A stretch of DNA of 10,027 nucleotides from CAYLPJ01 sp964385465. GTDB taxonomy: Bacteria > Planctomycetota > Phycisphaerae > SM23-33. Both the position numbers and the translations under genes were made by a program. The stretch is from the NCBI GenBank assembly GCA_964385465.1, contig CAYLPJ010000106.1, forward strand, positions 1 through 10,027, in the 5' to 3' direction. A model generated the notes under the pieces. It was not told the origin of the DNA and did no database searches. It saw nothing but the letters and a program-made list of their open reading frames with translations. Below, piece by piece: positions 6,110 through 10,027 of this stretch (its first letter is position 1; each line of letters begins with the position of its first letter).

Positions 6110-8367
6110 CCGCGAACGACGCCCGGATCCAATACCCCAACGGCCGGTACGTGCATTACACGAGGCCGGCCGACAGCATCGACGATGCGCTGTCCCGCAT
6201 CACCGCCGTCAAGGCCGACGACGGCAGCGGGGACCCCGGCGACACGCTGTCCATCTACCGGTACACCGGCGGCGGCCGGATCGTCGAGGAGGAGTACGAC
6301 GAGCCGGACGTGAAGCTCAGCTACGTGGGCGCCACAACAGGCGACTACAGCGGCTTCGACCGCTTCGGCCGCGTGACGTGGCAGACGTGGAAGAAGACGA
6401 CCGGCAGCACCGTTCTGGACCGCTTCTTCTACGGCTACGACCGCAACTCGAACCGGATCTGGCGTGCGGAGCGGAAGGATCCCAACGCTGTGGGCGGCCG
6501 GGACGAAGCGTACGCGTACGACGACCTGAATCGCCTGACGGGCGCCAAACGCGGCATCCTGCCTTCTCCCGGCAGCTACCAGGCGCCCTACCCGGGTGAC
6601 CTTGACCGGGATGGGGACGTGGACTTCATCGACTACTCGGACGTGCTGTGCAACTACAACCAGGCGAAGCGGGCGTGGGCACAGGGGGAACTCGATGGCG
6701 ATGGAACGGTCGGGTTGGTTGACAGCACGATCGTGTCGAACAACCAGGGCACGCCATCGGAGGACCTCGCCATCGGCTGGTCGTGGACGCTGGACGACGT
6801 GGGCAACTGGACGCAGTACCAGGTGGACGCCAACGGCGACGGGGACTACGGCGACGCGGGCGATACCGACGAGTCCCGCACGCACAACCTCGCCAACGAG
6901 ATCACGGAGATCGACAGCTCGGCCGATCACATCGCCCACGACGCGGCCGGGAACATGACGAAGGTGCCGGTCCCGGGCGACGCGGCGCACCACTACGTCT
7001 GCATCTACGACGCGTGGAACCGCCTCGTGAAGGTCACCACCGACGCCACCCCGGCCGTGACGCTGGCCGAGTACCGCTACGACGGCGCCCACCGCCGGAT
7101 CGCCAAGCTCACCTACGACGCGACGAACGAGGACTGGGACCGGACGGACTACTACTACACGGCCGCCTGGCAGGTCGTCGAGGAGCGGCTCGCCCCCAAC
7201 GTCTCCGACCAGAGCAAGGGCAACGTCGCCACGGACGCGAAGGTGCAGTACGTCTGGAGCCAGCGCTACATCGACGCGTGCATCCTACGTGACGAGGACA
7301 CCGACAACGACGGCGACTGCACGGACGCCGGCGGCTCGGAGCGGTTGTACTACTGCAACGGCGCGAACATGGAGGTCACCTGCCTGCTGGATACCGACGG
7401 TGACGCCGTCGAGCGGTACGTCTACAGCCCGTACGGCGAGGTCACGATCTACGACGACGACTGGTCCGACGAGGTGACGTGGGCCAACAGCGTGAAGAAC
7501 GAAGTCCTCTACGCCGGCTACCGATACAACCCCGAGACCACGGCGTACCAGGTGGGGTTCAGGGAGTACTGGGCGCATATAGGTAGGTGGGGTCAGAGGG
7601 ACCCGCTGGGGTACGCTGATGGCATGTGTCGATTCGCTTACGTTGGGGCCAATCCTGTCGGTGTGGTGGACCCGGATGGTCTGAAGCCAGCAAACCCAAC
7701 CGACAGCGACGAGAAGCGCACTCCTGAGCAGAATAGGTGGGTGAAGCGGTGGAGGAGGGAGATCAAGCTGCGACGTTCCTGGTTCCAGTGCAGGGATAAC
7801 AAAGCGCGTGATGGCGACAAGCAGGCAGCAATGGGCAGTTGCCGGAAGTCTACTGAGAAGAAGGACGACAAGTGTCGGAGAACTGTCAATCCCAAAGTGA
7901 AGCTCGATGATATCGAGTACAACGGCTGCGGTCCTGGGGGAGGGACACTTGGGAGCTGGCTCGCTTCCGGCCTCATTCCGAACGAGGTGGAGCCAGTTGG
8001 TCCGTACCTGGCAAAACCTTTCAATCCCGATACCATAGCGCCTCCGCCAGAATTCGGCGTATGGGACTTCACGTACGCCTGCCATGCGCACGATATATGC
8101 TACGCTACCTGCTGCGCGAAAAGGTCGTTGTGTGATGATTTCTTCTACAAGGACCTCGCCAGGGTCTGCAGTGACTGGCTGAAGTACAGGAAGAAGCACG
8201 GGTTCTCGATTCTGGCTGGTTACTATGAAAGGCAGGCCCAGACATGCAAGGACGTAGCGAACCTCTACTACTATGCCGTGCACAAGGGAGGAGAGGATGC
8301 ATACTGGCGAGGTCAGGAAGAGGTGTGCAACTGTGCGTGCAAGACCACACCTGCACCGAAGAAGTAG
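5941..8367 (+). CDS. RHS-repeat protein with internal dockerin and C-terminal phospholipase A2-like toxin tip
   Basis: An 808-residue RHS polymorphic-toxin protein, truncated at its N-terminus. Residues 1-60 are not RHS-like; MAFDPTEAEQLLADCGRQCG resembles the start of small HNH endonucleases. RHS/YD repeats run from ~61 (ARIQYPNGRYVHY) to ~524, interrupted by a dockerin-like segment (219-271). The RHS core is at ~525-581 (YRYNPETTAYQVGFREYW, RWGQRDPLGY) and ends in DPDGL, the usual carrier/toxin boundary. The tip (582-808) has 14 Cys, a GCGPGGG loop (662-668) and CHAHDICY (714-721), the calcium-loop-like and His-Asp motifs of secreted phospholipase A2. Family knowledge: RHS shells encapsulate and deliver variable tips to other cells. 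No signal peptide, PAAR or other delivery domain is present, so this copy may be an orphan. An in-frame GTG at 5869 would add 24 residues. The next gene, 25 bp on, is the candidate immunity protein. Confidence 0.85.
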   Translation: MAFDPTEAEQLLADCGRQCGLPPFYVPAAMRVSGNESVAVRAGGRGAAPTGGPESDAANDARIQYPNGRYVHYTRPADSIDDALSRITAVKADDGSGDPGDTLSIYRYTGGGRIVEEEYDEPDVKLSYVGATTGDYSGFDRFGRVTWQTWKKTTGSTVLDRFFYGYDRNSNRIWRAERKDPNAVGGRDEAYAYDDLNRLTGAKRGILPSPGSYQAPYPGDLDRDGDVDFIDYSDVLCNYNQAKRAWAQGELDGDGTVGLVDSTIVSNNQGTPSEDLAIGWSWTLDDVGNWTQYQVDANGDGDYGDAGDTDESRTHNLANEITEIDSSADHIAHDAAGNMTKVPVPGDAAHHYVCIYDAWNRLVKVTTDATPAVTLAEYRYDGAHRRIAKLTYDATNEDWDRTDYYYTAAWQVVEERLAPNVSDQSKGNVATDAKVQYVWSQRYIDACILRDEDTDNDGDCTDAGGSERLYYCNGANMEVTCLLDTDGDAVERYVYSPYGEVTIYDDDWSDEVTWANSVKNEVLYAGYRYNPETTAYQVGFREYWAHIGRWGQRDPLGYADGMCRFAYVGANPVGVVDPDGLKPANPTDSDEKRTPEQNRWVKRWRREIKLRRSWFQCRDNKARDGDKQAAMGSCRKSTEKKDDKCRRTVNPKVKLDDIEYNGCGPGGGTLGSWLASGLIPNEVEPVGPYLAKPFNPDTIAPPPEFGVWDFTYACHAHDICYATCCAKRSLCDDFFYKDLARVCSDWLKYRKKHGFSILAGYYERQAQTCKDVANLYYYAVHKGGEDAYWRGQEEVCNCACKTTPAPKK
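6595..6753 (+). other. Dockerin-like segment inside the RHS gene
   Basis: Residues 219-271 contain two EF-hand-like calcium loops, DLDRDGDVDFIDYSDVL and ELDGDGTVGLVDSTIV, about 34 residues apart. This is the pattern of a type I dockerin (two loop-helix repeats). In secreted proteins dockerins mediate calcium-dependent docking or simply stabilise structure. Here it interrupts the YD-repeat array between KRGILPSPG and DLAIGWSWTLDDVGNW, which are both RHS-typical. Confidence 0.7.
7684..8364 (+). other. Phospholipase A2-like toxin tip domain
   Basis: The 227 residues after DPDGL are highly basic at first, then Cys-rich. Seen: EYNGCGPGGG and, about 46 residues later, FTYACHAHDICYATCC, then CDDFFYKDL. 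Known: secreted PLA2s use a glycine-rich calcium loop and a CxxHDxCY helix in which His is catalytic and Asp binds calcium; here these would be H717 and D718. Inferred: the domain hydrolyses membrane glycerophospholipids outside or in the periplasm of a target cell, where its disulfides could form. Base composition and codon use are less GC-biased than in the RHS repeats upstream, consistent with tip exchange. Confidence 0.75.
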
Positions 8368-8382
8368 AGGACCCAGGCCGGC

Positions 8383-8386
8383 GAGG
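8383..8386 (+). promoter_or_regulatory. Ribosome binding site of the SUMF1-ankyrin lipoprotein
   Basis: GAGG lies six bases before the GTG at 8393. This start gives a clean lipoprotein signal peptide, whereas earlier in-frame ATGs overlap the RHS gene and add an Arg-rich non-signal extension. Confidence 0.5.
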
Positions 8387-8392
8387 CCATCA

Positions 8393-9679
8393 GTGTCTCG
8401 GTTGGCGCACGCTGCAGCCATCTGTTTGGTTGCGGGTATGGCCGGGTGGGCGTGCCGGCGCGAAACTCCGGCCATTGCCGAACGCCCGCATATGCGGAAC
8501 GGGGCTGGCATGGAAATGGTAGAACTGGCTACCGGTGGCTTCGTCAGCGTGTATGAGACCACCCAAGAGCAGTTCGTCGAAGTTATGGGGTATAACCCGA
8601 GTTGGCACGCTTCTGGCAGCTTGCCTGTTGAGAACCTGTGCGCCTCCGAAGCAGAGGAGTTCTGCACGCGCCTTAGTGAGACAGAGACCATGGCTGGACG
8701 CTGTTCCCCTGGCGTCGTGTATAGGCTACCGACAAGGGCGGAATGGCTGGAGTACTCCGCCGGTGCTTCGCTTGACGGATCGGTTACGCCAAGGGGATGG
8801 AGAGGGGATTCGCTCACGGGGCCCAAGAGGGTGGGCATGGGGGAGCGCAGCACGGTTGGTGTCTACGACTCGATCGGGAATGTCAGCGAGTTCTCTGCGG
8901 ACCTGTTCCCAAGTGGCACCGGCGGTAGGATATTGCTTGGGGCCTCCTGGAACACTCGCCGACGCGGTAGACTCAGCCGCTCGGACGTTCACGGTACCAT
9001 CGAGGCTGAGGCCCGAGCGGGGACAGTGGGGTTTCGGTGTGTCTTGGCGCCACCGATTGGCGCAGGGGGGGGGCTTTCAAGGGAGACGGCGTTGCACCGA
9101 GAGGCTGCCAGAGGGCAAGCCCGGGCAGTGCGATCGCTTATCGCGGAGGGCGCCGACCCCCGCGTCCTGAATCGGTGGGGCCAGACTCCCCTGCATCGCG
9201 CTGCAGTGTTTGGCCATGTCGAGGCGGTCAGGGAACTTCTGGCTGCGGGGGCGAATCTCGATCGCGAGGAGCGGCTGGGGCGGTCGGCCGTGCATATGGC
9301 TGCGTTGGGCGGGCGAGACGAGGCGCTGGCTACGTTGCTCTCGGCTGGGGGCAGCTTCACAGGAAGGGATGTGTTTGGCGACAGTCCCCTCCACCTGGCA
9401 GCAAGGAGCGGGAATGTGGTGGCTGTCAGACGCTTGCTTCGGGCAGGCGCAGATGCGAACGCAACCAACAACCAGGGCCTCACACCCATGCATTGGGCAG
9501 CCCAACGCGGCAGTGTCTCGATGGCGAAGTCGTTGATTGCCGCTGGAGCCGACAAGGAGATCAGGCTGGATGTCCTTCTGCTCGCTCAGGAGTCAGGCCA
9601 CAAGGAGATTGTTGCGTATCTGGAGGAGCTGATCCGAAGGGGCAATCAGGGGGCAGTCGGTAGACACGGTATTGAGTAG
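8393..9679 (+). CDS. Lipoprotein with SUMF1/FGE-like domain and ankyrin repeats, candidate immunity protein
   Basis: A 428-residue predicted lipoprotein. Residues 1-20 (MSRLAHAAAICLVAGMAGWA) form a signal peptide ending at C21, a slightly unusual lipobox (GWAC). Residues ~43-218 are an FGE-sulfatase/SUMF1-like fold: ETTQEQFVEVMGYNPSW, YRLPTRAEWLEYSAGA, VGVYDSIGNVSEFSADLF, LLGASW and GTVGFRC. The Cys pair needed for formylglycine generation is not present in the RGRLSRSDVH region, so FGE activity is unlikely. Residues ~231-392 hold five ankyrin repeats at 33-residue spacing (TALHREAARG, TPLHRAAVFG, SAVHMAALGG, SPLHLAARSG, TPMHWAAQRG), and a sixth degenerate one follows. The start is GTG 8393. 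It follows the PLA2-tipped RHS gene by 25 bp. Ankyrin proteins recur as immunity proteins beside polymorphic toxins, and a membrane-anchored position would suit neutralising a lipid-attacking tip. The immunity role is inferred. A G9 tract (9065-9073) joins the two domains. Confidence 0.82.
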   Translation: MSRLAHAAAICLVAGMAGWACRRETPAIAERPHMRNGAGMEMVELATGGFVSVYETTQEQFVEVMGYNPSWHASGSLPVENLCASEAEEFCTRLSETETMAGRCSPGVVYRLPTRAEWLEYSAGASLDGSVTPRGWRGDSLTGPKRVGMGERSTVGVYDSIGNVSEFSADLFPSGTGGRILLGASWNTRRRGRLSRSDVHGTIEAEARAGTVGFRCVLAPPIGAGGGLSRETALHREAARGQARAVRSLIAEGADPRVLNRWGQTPLHRAAVFGHVEAVRELLAAGANLDREERLGRSAVHMAALGGRDEALATLLSAGGSFTGRDVFGDSPLHLAARSGNVVAVRRLLRAGADANATNNQGLTPMHWAAQRGSVSMAKSLIAAGADKEIRLDVLLLAQESGHKEIVAYLEELIRRGNQGAVGRHGIE

Positions 9680-9696
9680 GGCACTATAGGGCACGA

Positions 9697-9777
9697 ATCC
9701 ACTAATCGGGGGAGATGCGCCAGTAACTGACGCATAATCGAGGGAGATGCGTCAGTAGCCGGCGGAGAGTAGTGGAT
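9697..9777. repeat. Nested inverted/direct repeat element
   Basis: The outer arms ATCCACTA (9697-9704) and TAGTGGAT (9770-9777) are perfectly complementary. Inside, two 25-bp direct repeats start at 9703 and 9735 (TAATCGRGGGAGATGCG...) and differ at three positions, all transitions. ACTGACGCAT (9726-9735) pairs perfectly with ATGCGTCAGT (9747-9756) and, with one mismatch, with ATGCGCCAGT (9715-9724), so two hairpins compete. It starts 17 bases after the lipoprotein stop. Confidence 0.7.
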
Positions 9778-9806
9778 GGGAGAGGCACACGGTAAGGCAG
9801 TAGCGA

Positions 9807-9834
9807 CTCGCCTTCGCCCAAGGGCTGTGGCGAG
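9807..9834. other. Hairpin downstream of the candidate immunity gene
   Basis: CTCGCC (9807-9812) pairs GGCGAG (9829-9834), with a further GCC/GGC pairing inside (9816-9825). No T-run follows on either strand, so termination is unproven. Confidence 0.3.
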
Positions 9835-10027
9835 CCATGCCCGAACCGGCCCCGAGCCGTGGCGGTGCGGTGGCGGCTTCGAGTGTCGGTGGTTGGCGTG
9901 TGGCGGCAGCCCCACGGAGCGGGTTGGCAAGGTGACTGCTGACGATGGCTGAAGGGCAGGAACGGGAGTGCATAGCCCGCATTATTCATGAAGCGGCGTG
10001 AGAGGCAAGATTCGAGAGCGTTTTGCG
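9835..10027. other. Region without a recognisable gene
   Basis: No open frame here has a family match, ribosome binding site or credible codon pattern. A TTCATGAA palindrome lies near 9985-9992. The end of the window may cut into the next element. Confidence 0.5.

Noticed and set aside
5776..7092. 438-codon minus-strand open frame
   Set aside because: Val/Ala/Arg-rich antisense of the RHS repeats and the noncoding leader; no motifs.
8273..8392. ATG upstream starts for the SUMF1-ankyrin gene
   Set aside because: They overlap the end of the RHS gene in another frame and encode an Arg/Pro-rich leader. The GTG at 8393 has a GAGG site and gives a direct signal peptide.
7285..8853. 522-codon minus-strand open frame
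   Set aside because: Antisense to the RHS core, PLA2-like tip and lipoprotein start, all of which have clear + strand family motifs.
9703..9759. CRISPR array
   Set aside because: Only two imperfect 25-bp repeats with a 7-bp gap; no further repeats, leader or cas genes.
9955..10027. Insertion-sequence end at the right edge
   Set aside because: The CATAGCCCGC and TTCATGAA text looked faintly IS-like, but no transposase or paired terminal repeat is visible in the window.

Overview
This GC-rich window most likely comes from a Planctomycetota-type bacterium. That is an inference from three things: large YD/RHS-repeat proteins carrying dockerin-like calcium loops, an intracellular pair of glycoside hydrolases of the GH78 and GH63 types, and an FGE-sulfatase-like (SUMF1) domain. 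No taxonomic marker gene is present.

Layout. Bases 1-~643 hold a decayed RHS-repeat fragment on the + strand, broken by an in-frame stop and lacking both ends of a real RHS gene. Bases 666-5290 hold a two-gene minus-strand operon. The upstream gene (3530-5290) is an MGH1/GH63-like (alpha/alpha)6-barrel glycosidase and the downstream gene (666-3461) is a GH78-like alpha-L-rhamnosidase homologue. Neither has a signal peptide, so both probably trim imported oligosaccharides in the cytoplasm. A candidate promoter lies at 5353-5381 on the minus strand. Bases 5530-5652 hold a good sigma70-type promoter and a tRNA-Leu(CAA).

The right half is accessory in character. After the tRNA comes about 290 bp without a convincing gene. 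It contains hairpins, a 9-bp direct repeat, and a stretch resembling the 5' end of a group II intron followed by the first ~20 codons of an HNH-endonuclease-like protein. That start is fused in frame to a 5'-truncated RHS protein (5941-8367). The RHS core carries an inserted dockerin-like segment and ends in the canonical DPDGL boundary. Beyond that lies a Cys-rich 227-residue tip with the hallmarks of a secreted phospholipase A2 (a GCGPGGG calcium-loop-like motif and CHAHDICY). Twenty-five bases downstream, with its own ribosome binding site, is a predicted lipoprotein made of a SUMF1-like domain plus five to six ankyrin repeats (8393-9679). The arrangement is that of a polymorphic toxin/immunity pair: a lipid-attacking RHS tip followed by a membrane-anchored candidate immunity protein. 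This pair is the most interesting content of the window.

The last ~350 bp contain no gene. They hold a nested palindromic repeat (9697-9777) and a second hairpin.
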